A stretch of DNA of 64,000 bases, taken from NCBI GenBank assembly GCA_050247255.1, contig JBFWUM010000009.1:1-64000 (forward strand), in the 5' to 3' direction. Under the pieces are notes generated by a model. The model worked only from the letters and a program-made list of their open reading frames with translations. It was not told where the DNA came from and did no database searches. The translations under genes were made by a program, and so were the position numbers. Shown piece by piece: positions 43,039 to 51,253 of the stretch; positions within the stretch are counted from its first letter, which is position 1, and the number at the start of each line of letters is the position of its first letter. The stretch is from JBFWUM01 sp050247255 (GTDB lineage: Bacteria > Acidobacteriota > Vicinamibacteria > Vicinamibacterales > UBA2999).

Positions 43039-43545
43039 ATGGACAATCCGCTGGTCCAGCCCGATCCGGGGCTGTACGTCTGGACCATCCTCACGTTCCT
43101 GATCCTCGTCGGGCTGCTGGCGAAGTTCGCCTGGCGGCCGCTGCTCGAGGCGCTGGAGAGCCGGCAGGCGTCGATCCGCAAGTCGCTCGACGACGCGCGG
43201 CAGGCGAAGCAGGAGCTGGAGCGGCTGCACGCCGAGTCGGCGAAGATCCTGGCCGAGGCGCGCAGCGAGGCGGAAGCGATCATCTCGCGCACGCGATCGG
43301 ACGCCGACCGCTTCCGCGAGGAGCTGAAGCAGAAGGCGCGCGCCGAGGCGGCGTCGATCGTCGCCAACGCCGGGAAACAGATCGAGCTCGAGACCTCGCG
43401 CGCGCTCCAGCAGATCCGCCACGAGGCGGTCGACCTGTCGGTGGCCATCGCCTCGAAGCTGCTGCAGAAGAACGTCACGAAGGCCGACAACGAGCGGCTG
43501 ATCGAAGACACGTTCAAGCAGTTAGAGGCTCGCCGGCCCTCGTAA
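43039..43545 (+). CDS. atpF: ATP synthase F0 subunit b
   Basis: A 168-aa subunit with one N-terminal membrane helix (about 13-33, VWTILTFLILVGLLAKFAW) and a long charged coiled coil, the peripheral stalk. WRPLLEALESRQASIRKSLDDA is typical. The F1 genes (atpH, A, G, D, C) do not follow; the next gene is unrelated, so F1 must lie elsewhere. Confidence 0.95.
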   Translation: MDNPLVQPDPGLYVWTILTFLILVGLLAKFAWRPLLEALESRQASIRKSLDDARQAKQELERLHAESAKILAEARSEAEAIISRTRSDADRFREELKQKARAEAASIVANAGKQIELETSRALQQIRHEAVDLSVAIASKLLQKNVTKADNERLIEDTFKQLEARRPS

Positions 43546-43557
43546 GCTCGCCCTTCG

Positions 43558-43638
43558 TCAATGCCCAAGGCTCAATGCACAATGCCCAAATCCAGACGAT
43601 TTGTCATCGGGCATTGAGCATTGAGCCTTGGGCATTGA
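43558..43638. repeat. 30-nt inverted repeat of CAATGCCC words
   Basis: 43558-43587 (starting TCAATGCCCAAGGCTCAATG) is the reverse complement of 43609-43638 with one mismatch; the spacer is 21 nt. Each arm holds three near-copies of CAATGC. It contains no gene and lies between atpF and the flippase gene, whose ATG is 8 nt after it. Confidence 0.92.
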
Positions 43639-43645
43639 TCCCCCG

Positions 43646-44620
43646 ATGACGCCGCTGTCGCGGCGTGTCCTCCACGCACTCGCCGCGATCGGCGGCGTTC
43701 TGCTCTTCGCCGTCGCCGTCCGCCAGGCGGGCGTCGACCAGATCGTCGACGGCGTCCGCCGTGTCGGCTGGGGCCTGCTCGCCATCTTCGCGCTCGGCGG
43801 CGCGCGGTTCATGCTCCGCGCCGAGTGCTGGCGGCAGTGCCTGCAGCCGGGCGTGGTCCTCCGCTACCGGCACGCGCTCACGGCGTTCCTCGCCGGCGAC
43901 GCCGTCGGCAGCGTGACGCCGCTCGGCCTGGTGGCCAGCGAGCCGACGAAGGTCTTCCTTACCCGCCATCACCTGGCCACGCGCGAGTCGGTGTCGTCGC
44001 TGGCGCTCGAGAACCTCGTCTACGCCGTGTCGGTGGTGGCGATGGTGGCCATCGGCATTGTCGTGCTGCTGGCGACGGTGCCGCTGCCGCTCGGCTGGCA
44101 GGAGGCGCTGCTGGCGGCGCTGGCCGTGGCCGCCGTCGGCGTCGTCATCCTGGCGCGGGTCATGCGGCACGGCGCCGGCAACGCGCTGCCACGCCACGCC
44201 TGGCGCGAGCGGTTGTCGGCCGTCCGGCAACAGCTGCATTTCGCCAGCGCCGCCGTGCTGACGCGCGTGCTCCTGCTCGACCTCGTCTATCACGGGCTGG
44301 CGGTGATCGAGGTCTTCCTGACCCTGGAGCTCCTCCTCGGCGACTCCAGCCCGACGCTGTCGCAGTCGGTCGTCTTCGAGGCCCTGAACCGCGTCAACAC
44401 CGTCGTCTTCAAGTTCGTCCCGTTCCGCGTCGGCGTGGATGAAGCGCTGAACGGCGCGCTCGCGCCGGTGCTGACGCTGCCGGCGGCCGCCGGCGTCACG
44501 CTGGCGGTCGTGCGCAAGGTGCGAAGCCTGTTCTGGGCGGGGATCGGATTGCTGCTGGTCGCCGCGCACCCGGCGAGTTCTGGACTTCCGCCCAAAGGCG
44601 GAAGCCACGTCCGGACCTAG
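43646..44620 (+). CDS. Lysylphosphatidylglycerol synthase-type transmembrane protein
   Basis: A 324-aa polytopic protein of the YbhN/UPF0104 group, with about eight helices. FLAGDAVGSVTPLGLVASEPTKVFL is the family signature, and FEALNRVNTVVFKFVPFRVGVDE fits the second half. Relatives flip lipids, but no aminoacyl transferase domain is attached. The ATG at 43646 is chosen; a TTG at 43628 would start inside the repeat. The C-terminal tail PPKGGSHVRT is encoded by a dispersed hairpin. Confidence 0.82.
   Translation: MTPLSRRVLHALAAIGGVLLFAVAVRQAGVDQIVDGVRRVGWGLLAIFALGGARFMLRAECWRQCLQPGVVLRYRHALTAFLAGDAVGSVTPLGLVASEPTKVFLTRHHLATRESVSSLALENLVYAVSVVAMVAIGIVVLLATVPLPLGWQEALLAALAVAAVGVVILARVMRHGAGNALPRHAWRERLSAVRQQLHFASAAVLTRVLLLDLVYHGLAVIEVFLTLELLLGDSSPTLSQSVVFEALNRVNTVVFKFVPFRVGVDEALNGALAPVLTLPAAAGVTLAVVRKVRSLFWAGIGLLLVAAHPASSGLPPKGGSHVRT
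44585..44604. repeat. Dispersed hairpin CTTCCGCC-CAAA-GGCGGAAG
   Basis: The same 8-bp stem as the copies at 31064 and 36890, with loop CAAA. It encodes the last residues of the flippase-like protein and separates it from the convergent sulfatase gene, so it may terminate transcription. Confidence 0.85.
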
Positions 44621-46725
44621 CGGCGCGCGGCGGCGCGGAGCGCGTCGGCCCGGGCGCGCTCGCCGAGCATGGTCCACAGCCGCGCGGCGGTGGTGTAGCC
44701 CTCCGGCGTGGGGGCGGCGATCGCCAGTGCCTCCACCGTGTTCGCCGCCTCGTCGTCGCGGTTGGACGCGCGATAGAGCATCGCCAGGCTCGTGTAGGCG
44801 CCAATGTTGGACGGGAACGCCCGCAGCTCCTCCTGGAACGCGCTTTCAGCCTCGGCGTGGCGATCGAGCTGCGCCAGCGTCTCTCCCATCGACAGCTGCA
44901 GGTCGCGCAGCGCGCGGCCGCCGTCGCGCGCCACCCGGGCGGCCTCCTCGTAGGCGGCGAGCGCCTCCTCGTACATCCCGGCGTCGTAGGCCAGGCGTCC
45001 CCGGACGAACGCCGGAAGGGGACGCTCGCGGTCGGCCTGCGCGGCGGCATCCGCATGCAGGGTGGCCGCATCGCCGTCGCGCATCGCCAGGGCGATGCGG
45101 GCGGCCATCTCGTGCGCGTCGGCCAGGCTGCGCGGGTCGCCGGCGTGTTCCGCCAGGGCGATGGCCTCGCCGGCATGCTGCATGGCGTCCTCGAGGCGGC
45201 GCGCGCGGAGCGAGGTCGCGCTGAGGGCGGTGGCGATCTGCGGGTCTTCGGGACGCAACCCGGCGGCGCCGGCCAGCGCCGTGATCGCATCGGCAAAGCG
45301 CCCGGCACGGGCCAGCAGCTCGCCGATCTGGTACTGGACGACGGCGAGCTCGGGATACGTGCGGACGATGGATCGCAGGGCCGCCGCGGCGCCGGTGTAC
45401 TGCCGCGAGGCAACCAGCGTGGCCGCCGAGCGATGCGCATCGACGACCCTGGCCAGGGCTTCCGGATCGGCCGGCCCGCCCGCCTCGGCCACCGCGCGCA
45501 GCCCCGGCAGGTAGCCGAGGGCGGCATAGGCCGCGCGATCCGCCTCGGCGATGTCGGCGGGCGGCTCGATCGCGGTGCCTTCGAGCAGCCGGTCGAGCGC
45601 CGCGCGCAGCCGGTCCGCCACCGCCGCGTCGTCCGCGGCAGCCGGGACGCTCTCGTCGACGCGCGCGACCGTTTCGGTGGCGCCACGCGTCAGGCGATAG
45701 CCATCGAGCGTCACCGCGTACACCGGCGCGCCCCCGACACGTGACAACGCCTCGAGCGTTTCCGCATACCCCGGCCGTGCCGGCAGCGTCGCCTCGTTGT
45801 TGTCGAGCACCGGACGGAGCGACTGGCCCTGCAGGTCGCCGGGCGTCGGCGCGCGCACGAAATCCAGCAGCGTCGGCGCGATGTCGACCTGCTGGACCGG
45901 CATCATCACGCTGCGGCCCGCGCCCTCGCCGTCGGGCTGCTTGACGATCAGCGGAATCGCCAGCGACCGGTCGTCGAGCCGGATGCCGGCCGTGCCGTCG
46001 CCGTGCGCCGCGGTCAGGACGATGGTGGCGCCGTCGTAGAGCTCACGGTCCTTGAGGTGCTGGACGATTCGGCCGACGACGGCATCGGCGGCGTCGCGTC
46101 CCACCTCGATGAAGAGGAAGTAGCGCTGGCCGGCCCGCCCGCGCATCCATTCCTGCGCCGCCGACCACGTGGCCAGGCCGTCGCGCTGCACGACCGGCGG
46201 CTCGGCGGGGCCGTCTGGCTGCGGCAATTCGGCGTCGTAAAACGAAAAGCCCTGCGACATGCCCGACTCCGGGCGGAGCAGGAACGACGACACGACGCCG
46301 CCGGTCTCGAAGCCGCGGTTGCGGAGCTGCCCGGCCACCGTGCGCGCCTCGTCGCTCAGGCTGTAGCCGATGTCGTTGCGGACGCCGTGCCGGAACGGCA
46401 GCTGGCCCGTGAGCAGCGACGCCTGCGCGGGGAGCGTCTGCGGCGAGTGCGCGTAGGCGCGGGTGAAGAGCACGCCGTCGGCGGCGAGGGCATCGATGGC
46501 CGGCGTGTCGATGATGGGAATGTCGCGGCGGGCGGCGCCGTAGGCGCGCAGCTGGCGAGGCTGCAGCGCGTCAACTGAGATCAGGACGATGGGGCCCTGG
46601 TGCGGCGGCGATTCGCGCGCGTACCACCAGCCGACGCCGGCAGCGGCCGCGACCGCAACCACGAACAGCGACAGGATGAGGGTAGCCTGCCAGCGACGGC
46701 GGGCAGCCGGCATCGGGTTCGGCAT
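44617..46725 (-). CDS. Sulfatase-fold membrane protein with C-terminal TPR repeats
   Basis: A 702-aa protein. A membrane anchor (about 13-34) leads to an alkaline-phosphatase-superfamily domain: LISVDALQPRQLRAYG, then FTRAYAHSPQTLPAQASLLTG, and ILTAAHGDGTAG. The sulfatase nucleophile motif CxPxR is replaced by a Thr-containing sequence (TLPAQ), so formylglycine maturation is ruled out and a phosphotransferase or phosphodiesterase role is more likely. From about residue 420, tetratricopeptide repeats such as AVVQYQIGELLARAGRFADAI extend to the end. It overlaps the convergent gene by 4 nt. Confidence 0.85.
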   Translation of the reverse strand: MPNPMPAARRRWQATLILSLFVVAVAAAAGVGWWYARESPPHQGPIVLISVDALQPRQLRAYGAARRDIPIIDTPAIDALAADGVLFTRAYAHSPQTLPAQASLLTGQLPFRHGVRNDIGYSLSDEARTVAGQLRNRGFETGGVVSSFLLRPESGMSQGFSFYDAELPQPDGPAEPPVVQRDGLATWSAAQEWMRGRAGQRYFLFIEVGRDAADAVVGRIVQHLKDRELYDGATIVLTAAHGDGTAGIRLDDRSLAIPLIVKQPDGEGAGRSVMMPVQQVDIAPTLLDFVRAPTPGDLQGQSLRPVLDNNEATLPARPGYAETLEALSRVGGAPVYAVTLDGYRLTRGATETVARVDESVPAAADDAAVADRLRAALDRLLEGTAIEPPADIAEADRAAYAALGYLPGLRAVAEAGGPADPEALARVVDAHRSAATLVASRQYTGAAAALRSIVRTYPELAVVQYQIGELLARAGRFADAITALAGAAGLRPEDPQIATALSATSLRARRLEDAMQHAGEAIALAEHAGDPRSLADAHEMAARIALAMRDGDAATLHADAAAQADRERPLPAFVRGRLAYDAGMYEEALAAYEEAARVARDGGRALRDLQLSMGETLAQLDRHAEAESAFQEELRAFPSNIGAYTSLAMLYRASNRDDEAANTVEALAIAAPTPEGYTTAARLWTMLGERARADALRAAARR

Positions 46726-46734
46726 GTGCCGTCG

Positions 46735-47484
46735 TTACTCTTGAATCTCCCGGAGATGCGCCGCCGCCTCCGCAGCCGCCGGGCTGCCGGGACGCGCGGC
46801 AATGATCTCCTGGAACGTGGTCCGGCCCGCGGTGACGTCGCCCGCCGCGATCTGCGTGGCCCCGAGCTCGAGCCGCGCGCGATCGTTGGCCGCATCCGCC
46901 TGCAGCAGGTCGGCGTAGGTCTGAAGCGCCCGCTGCATCAGCGCGCGCTTCGCCGTGGCATCGGCGGTCGCCTGTGCCTGCTGCCGGTAGACCCCGGCGA
47001 TGACCAGGTTCAGCGACGTCAGACGGGGGTTCTGTTCCCGCAGCTCGAGGTACGCCTCGAGGGCGCGATCGAGCCGGCCCTCCGTGCGCCAGCGCCGGGC
47101 GCCGGCGATCTTTTCGCCGATGTCGTCGACGAGGGCGCCGGGAATCGGCACCGGCGCGCGCTGCAGGACGAAGCGCAGCGGCGGACCGAGCGTCGCCGAC
47201 CGGATCGGCACGGAGACCTCGGCCGGCACGTAGCCGGGCGCCTCGGCGGTGAACGACCACACGCCGGCGCGCAGGCCGATCATCGCGAAGCGGCCGTTGT
47301 CGTTGGTGGTGGAGGTGATTTCGGCGTTGGCCGCCAGCGGGTTGGTCGCGCGGACCACCGCGCCCTTGATGGCGTCCCCGTTGACGTCGATAACGGTTCC
47401 GGTTGCGCGGCCCGTCTGCGCCGCCGCCGGCAACGCCGCGCACCCGACGAGCGCTGCGGCGACGATGAGGTGTTGGACGCGCAT
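46735..47484 (-). CDS. Exported carboxypeptidase-regulatory-like domain plus TPR protein
   Basis: A 249-aa exported protein with a signal peptide ending PAAAQ. A CarboxypepD_reg-like beta domain (about 25-108; GTVIDVNGDAIKGAVVRATNP and NGRFAMIGLRAGVWSFTAEAPGY) is followed by TPR-like helices (about 120-245). Such domain pairs are scaffold or binding modules with no known activity. It starts 9 nt before the sulfatase-TPR gene on the same strand, so the two may act together. Confidence 0.8.
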   Translation of the reverse strand: MRVQHLIVAAALVGCAALPAAAQTGRATGTVIDVNGDAIKGAVVRATNPLAANAEITSTTNDNGRFAMIGLRAGVWSFTAEAPGYVPAEVSVPIRSATLGPPLRFVLQRAPVPIPGALVDDIGEKIAGARRWRTEGRLDRALEAYLELREQNPRLTSLNLVIAGVYRQQAQATADATAKRALMQRALQTYADLLQADAANDRARLELGATQIAAGDVTAGRTTFQEIIAARPGSPAAAEAAAHLREIQE

Positions 47485-47513
47485 CGCGGGGATTATCTTA
47501 TAGCAACGGTCCA

Positions 47514-48719
47514 GTGAGAAGCGTCGTTCTCCTGTTGTTCGTGTTGGTTACGGGCTCCGCGGCGGCGCGCCAGGCTGTCCCTCCGGCGCCGCCGCTTGTC
47601 CGTGCCGGCGTCGACGTCCTTCGAACCCGCGGTTTTTCGCCGCTCGACGGGCAGCGCGTGGCGCTGCTCACCAACCTCGCCGCCCGGACCAGGGACGGCG
47701 AGCTGACGCTGGACGTGCTCCGGGGCGCGCCGAACGTGCAGCTGGTCGCGCTGTTCGCGCCCGAGCATGGCCTGACGGCGACACAGGACGAGCGCATCGC
47801 CTCCGGGCAGGATGCCCGCACCGGCCTCCCCGTGCACTCCCTCTACGGGGACACGCGCCGGCCAACCGCCGACATGCTCGAGGGGGTCGATGTCATCGTC
47901 ATCGACCTGCCCGACGTCGGGGCGCGGTTCTATACCTACGTCACGACGATGGGTTACGTGCTGGAGGAGGCGGGCCGCGCCGGCGTGGCGGTGATGGTGC
48001 TCGATCGGCCGAACCCGATCAACGGCGTCGACATCGAGGGGCCGCTGCTCGACGCCGACCTGGCCAGCTTCGTCGGCTATCACCAGACGCCCGTGCGCCA
48101 TGGGATGACGCTCGGCGAGCTCGCCCGCCTGTTCAACGAGGAGCGAAAGCTCGGCGCCGACCTCGCCGTCATCGAGGCGGAGGGGTGGACGCGTGACCGC
48201 TGGTTCGACCAGACCGGACTGCCGTGGAGCAACCCGTCGCCGAACATCCGCACCCTTGCCGCCGCGGCGCTCTATCCGGGCATCGGCGCCATCGAGTGGA
48301 GCAACATCTCGGTCGGCCGGGGGACGCCGGCCCCCTTCGAGCAGCTCGGGGCGCCCTGGATCGACGGGCGCGCGCTGGCGCTGATGCTGAACGCGAGGCG
48401 CATTCCCGGCGTGGCGTTCACGGCCACGACGTTCACGCCGGAGTCGAGCGTGTATGCCAACGAGGCGTGCAGCGGCGTGGCGATCACCATCACCGACCGC
48501 GACGCGCTGCGCCCGGTGCGGCTCGGCATCGAGGTGGCGACCGCCATCTGGCGGCTGCATTCCGATCGCTTCGACTTCGGGCGGACCGCGCAGCTGCTCG
48601 GATCGCGCGAGACCATCGATCGCATCCTCCGCGGCGAGGATCCGGCGGTGATCGCCGCGCTGTGGACGGCCGACGAGGCGCGCTGGCGCGCGCTGCGCGC
48701 TACGTATCTGCGGTATTGA
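47514..48719 (+). CDS. namZ: NamZ-type exo-beta-N-acetylmuramidase (DUF1343)
   Basis: A 401-aa exported protein with a signal peptide and the DUF1343 core. ALFAPEHGLTATQDERIASGQ, VHSLYGDTRRPT, LDRPNPINGVDIEGP and GWTRDRWFDQTGLPWSNPSPN are the family signatures. Characterised NamZ enzymes release terminal MurNAc from peptidoglycan fragments, so a role in wall recycling is likely. The GTG start is close to the divergent gene; the 3' end overlaps the convergent GGDEF gene by 20 nt. Confidence 0.9.
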   Translation: MRSVVLLLFVLVTGSAAARQAVPPAPPLVRAGVDVLRTRGFSPLDGQRVALLTNLAARTRDGELTLDVLRGAPNVQLVALFAPEHGLTATQDERIASGQDARTGLPVHSLYGDTRRPTADMLEGVDVIVIDLPDVGARFYTYVTTMGYVLEEAGRAGVAVMVLDRPNPINGVDIEGPLLDADLASFVGYHQTPVRHGMTLGELARLFNEERKLGADLAVIEAEGWTRDRWFDQTGLPWSNPSPNIRTLAAAALYPGIGAIEWSNISVGRGTPAPFEQLGAPWIDGRALALMLNARRIPGVAFTATTFTPESSVYANEACSGVAITITDRDALRPVRLGIEVATAIWRLHSDRFDFGRTAQLLGSRETIDRILRGEDPAVIAALWTADEARWRALRATYLRY

Positions 48720-49887
48720 CCTTGTCGCGGTACATCGCCGCGTCGGCGTCGCGGATGGCGTCGTGCAGCGTGCCGGCGGCGCCGACCGCCGCCACGCCGA
48801 TGCTGAGCGCGACCGTGGGCGGCAGCTCCCGGGCCGTCCGCTCGCGGGCGAACGCCGCCTTCAGCTCGCCGGCCTTCGCCCGCGCCTCCTGCATGCCGCA
48901 GGCGAGCAGGAGCAGGAACTCGTCGCCGCCCCAGCGGATCACGTAGTCGGACTCGCGCACGTGGCGGCGCAGCAGCGTCCCGATGGTCTGCAGCACCGCA
49001 TCGCCGGCGTCGTGGCCGAGCGTGTCGTTGAGGTGCTTGAAGCGATCGACGTCCACGAAGACCACGCTCAACGGCGTGCCGTAGCGGCGATGGCGCTGCA
49101 TTTCGCGCCGCTCGATCTCGTCGAAGAATCGCCGGTTGTGACAGCCGGTCAGCGGATCGGTGATGGCCAGCCGCTTGACCTCCTCGTGGGCGTCCTCCAG
49201 GTGCTGGTTGGTCCGCCGCAGCTCCGCCGTCATGTCTTCGAACACCAGCAGGTGCATGCCGAGCGACAGGAAGATGCCGGTGACGATGTTGACGACGGCC
49301 ATGCGGTTGAGCGTGTCGCCGTTGTCGATGACGCCGAGGACCACCGAGGCGCCGAGCACGTTCGACGCCACCAGCACGAGCAGCCCGCTGCCGATCAGGA
49401 ACGCGCCGGCGTAGCGGCGCGAGCGCGCCAGCTGCAGGTATCGCCATGCGCCCAGCGCCAGCAGCGCCCCGACCACCACCACCCCCGATGACACCAGCAG
49501 GTTGAGCGAGACGACAAAGGGCGCCGCCAGGAACCAGACGGCCGAAACCGCCCCGGCGCGGAGAGGAAGGTTCCAGCGCAGCGGACTCGCGGGAAACGAT
49601 TCGGCGGCGAGGAAGAGTAGTCCCGCCGCGAACACCACCAGCAGCAGCGCCAGGCCGAGGAGGACGCCGCCGAGCTGCGGATCGGTCGGCGGCCGCGTGG
49701 TGATGAGCAGCCCCGAGGCCAGCATGAGCCAGGCGCCGATCCAGTAGACGATGAACGCGCGCCCCCGGTACAGATACAGGACCCCCAGGGTAGCCGCCGC
49801 CACGAACGCGCCGTACGCGCCCAGCGCCCGCGGCTGCACCAGGGTCGCTTCCGGTGCGGGAACGGTCTGCAGCAGGTCGATCTGCAC
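48700..49887 (-). CDS. Membrane diguanylate cyclase
   Basis: A 395-aa protein. Seven or so membrane helices (about 25-225) precede a linker coiled coil and a GGDEF domain (about 245-390). The active site IRWGGDEFLLL is intact, and RESD lies five residues before it, matching the inhibitory RxxD site. It would make cyclic di-GMP, with feedback control. The REC-PilZ protein at 9735 is a possible receiver. The membrane region is a 7TM-like sensor without recognised ligand. Confidence 0.92.
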   Translation of the reverse strand: MQIDLLQTVPAPEATLVQPRALGAYGAFVAAATLGVLYLYRGRAFIVYWIGAWLMLASGLLITTRPPTDPQLGGVLLGLALLLVVFAAGLLFLAAESFPASPLRWNLPLRAGAVSAVWFLAAPFVVSLNLLVSSGVVVVGALLALGAWRYLQLARSRRYAGAFLIGSGLLVLVASNVLGASVVLGVIDNGDTLNRMAVVNIVTGIFLSLGMHLLVFEDMTAELRRTNQHLEDAHEEVKRLAITDPLTGCHNRRFFDEIERREMQRHRRYGTPLSVVFVDVDRFKHLNDTLGHDAGDAVLQTIGTLLRRHVRESDYVIRWGGDEFLLLLACGMQEARAKAGELKAAFARERTARELPPTVALSIGVAAVGAAGTLHDAIRDADAAMYRDKVNTADT

Positions 49888-49895
49888 GTGTGTGG

Positions 49896-49919
49896 AGCCC
49901 GAGGCTTCAGCCTCGGGCT
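49896..49919. repeat. Dispersed hairpin, loop TTCA
   Basis: AGCCCGAGGC and GCCTCGGGCT form a perfect 10-bp stem around TTCA. It lies between the DUF420 gene and the GGDEF gene (both minus) and overlaps the DUF420 stop, so it could act as a terminator. Confidence 0.85.
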
Positions 49920-50331
49920 ACATCTGGTACAGCATCCAGTAGACGACGACGCCGGTCACCGACACGTACAGCCACACGGGCAGCGTCCAGCGCGCAATGC
50001 GAACGTGGCGGTCGAATTGCGACCACAGCCCGCGCGCCGCCGTCGTCAACGCCAGCGGCAGCACGGCGATGGCCAGCACGATGTGCGTGATCAGCACGAC
50101 GAAATAGAACACGCGGACGGCGCCGGCGCCGGTGAACGGCCGCGACCCGGCGTTGGCGTGGTAGGTGACGTACGAGATCAGGAAGATGGTCGACGTGGCC
50201 AGCGCGGCGACCATGCAGCGCTTGTGCGCCGTGTGACGGCCGCGACGGATGAACAGATAGCCCGCCGTCAGGAAGATCGCGGCGGTGGCGTTCAGCGTCG
50301 CGTTGAGCGCCGGAAGGTCAGCAATCTCCAC
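49918..50331 (-). CDS. DUF420 membrane protein (CtaM-like)
   Basis: A 137-aa protein with four membrane helices. RRGRHTAHKRCMVAALATSTIFLISYVTYH and VLITHIVLAIAVLPLALTT contain the conserved histidines of DUF420/CtaM, which assists haem-copper oxidase maturation. It follows ctaB by 9 nt, supporting that role. No oxidase subunit gene is in the window. Confidence 0.88.
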   Translation of the reverse strand: MEIADLPALNATLNATAAIFLTAGYLFIRRGRHTAHKRCMVAALATSTIFLISYVTYHANAGSRPFTGAGAVRVFYFVVLITHIVLAIAVLPLALTTAARGLWSQFDRHVRIARWTLPVWLYVSVTGVVVYWMLYQM

Positions 50332-50340
50332 GTCATCGAC

Positions 50341-51249
50341 TCACAGCAGCTGCCGATCGAGGCAGAGCGCGCCCCACAGCAGCGGCAGGTAGATGATCGA
50401 GAAGAGAAACAGGCGCCGCGCCGTGCGCGTCGAGCGCTCCCGTGCGAACTCGACGCTGAGCCAGATCAGCAGGAACCCGAGCGCGGTCGCGACGATGCTG
50501 TACGGCAGGTCGGCCAGCCCGACGAACATCGGCAGCAGGCTGATCGGCCAGAGCGCCGCCGAATAGAGCAGCGCCTGTTGTCCCGTGCGGCGGCCATCCG
50601 GTTCGAGGACCGGCAGCAGCGGAATGCCGGCCGCCCGGTAGTCATCGCGGCACAGCCAGCCGATGGCGAGGAAGTGCGGGATCTGCCAGAAGAAGACGAT
50701 GCCGAAGAGCACGATCGCCGGCAGCGTGATCTCGTTGGTGACCGCGGTCCAGCCGATAACCGGCGGCAGCGCGCCGGGCACGCCGCCGACCAGCGTCGAC
50801 AGCGAGCTGCGCGTCTTCATCGGCGTGTAGACGAGGACGTAGCTGGCCAGCGTCACGAAGGCGACGAGGGCGGTCAGCACGTTGGCCTGCCAGGCAAGCT
50901 CGGCGAGCCCGGCGACGGCGAGGACGAGGCCGAAGATCGTGGCCTCCGCGGTGCCGAGGCGTCCGGCCGGCAGCGGCCGTCCGGCGGTGCGCCGCATGAG
51001 GCGATCGGTGCGCCGCTCCCACACCTGGTTCAGCGCCGCGGCGCTGCCGGCAACGAGCGCCGTGCCGACGAGCGTGTGGAAGACGAGGGCGGCCGGGAGC
51101 GTGACAGGGTCGGCAAGGTAGAGCCCGCCGAGCGTCGTGATGAGGACGAGGAGGTTCAGCCGCGGCTTGGTCAGCGTGACGAAATCGGCCGTGCGCGACA
51201 CGTCGCCCGTCTTGTCGGCGCCGGCGACGTCGATTGCGGCCTGGGCCAT
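50341..51249 (-). CDS. ctaB: Protohaem IX farnesyltransferase
   Basis: A 302-aa UbiA-family enzyme converting haem b to haem o. About nine membrane helices are visible. The first prenyl-diphosphate motif is NQVWERRTDRLMRRTAGRP (NxxxExxxD form), and YTPMKTRSSLSTLVGGVPGALPPVIGW is the classic central motif. It is paired with DUF420, consistent with cytochrome oxidase assembly, and its haem substrate would come from the hem operon at 32-38 kb. Confidence 0.95.
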   Translation of the reverse strand: MAQAAIDVAGADKTGDVSRTADFVTLTKPRLNLLVLITTLGGLYLADPVTLPAALVFHTLVGTALVAGSAAALNQVWERRTDRLMRRTAGRPLPAGRLGTAEATIFGLVLAVAGLAELAWQANVLTALVAFVTLASYVLVYTPMKTRSSLSTLVGGVPGALPPVIGWTAVTNEITLPAIVLFGIVFFWQIPHFLAIGWLCRDDYRAAGIPLLPVLEPDGRRTGQQALLYSAALWPISLLPMFVGLADLPYSIVATALGFLLIWLSVEFARERSTRTARRLFLFSIIYLPLLWGALCLDRQLL

Positions 51250-51253
51250 CCTT

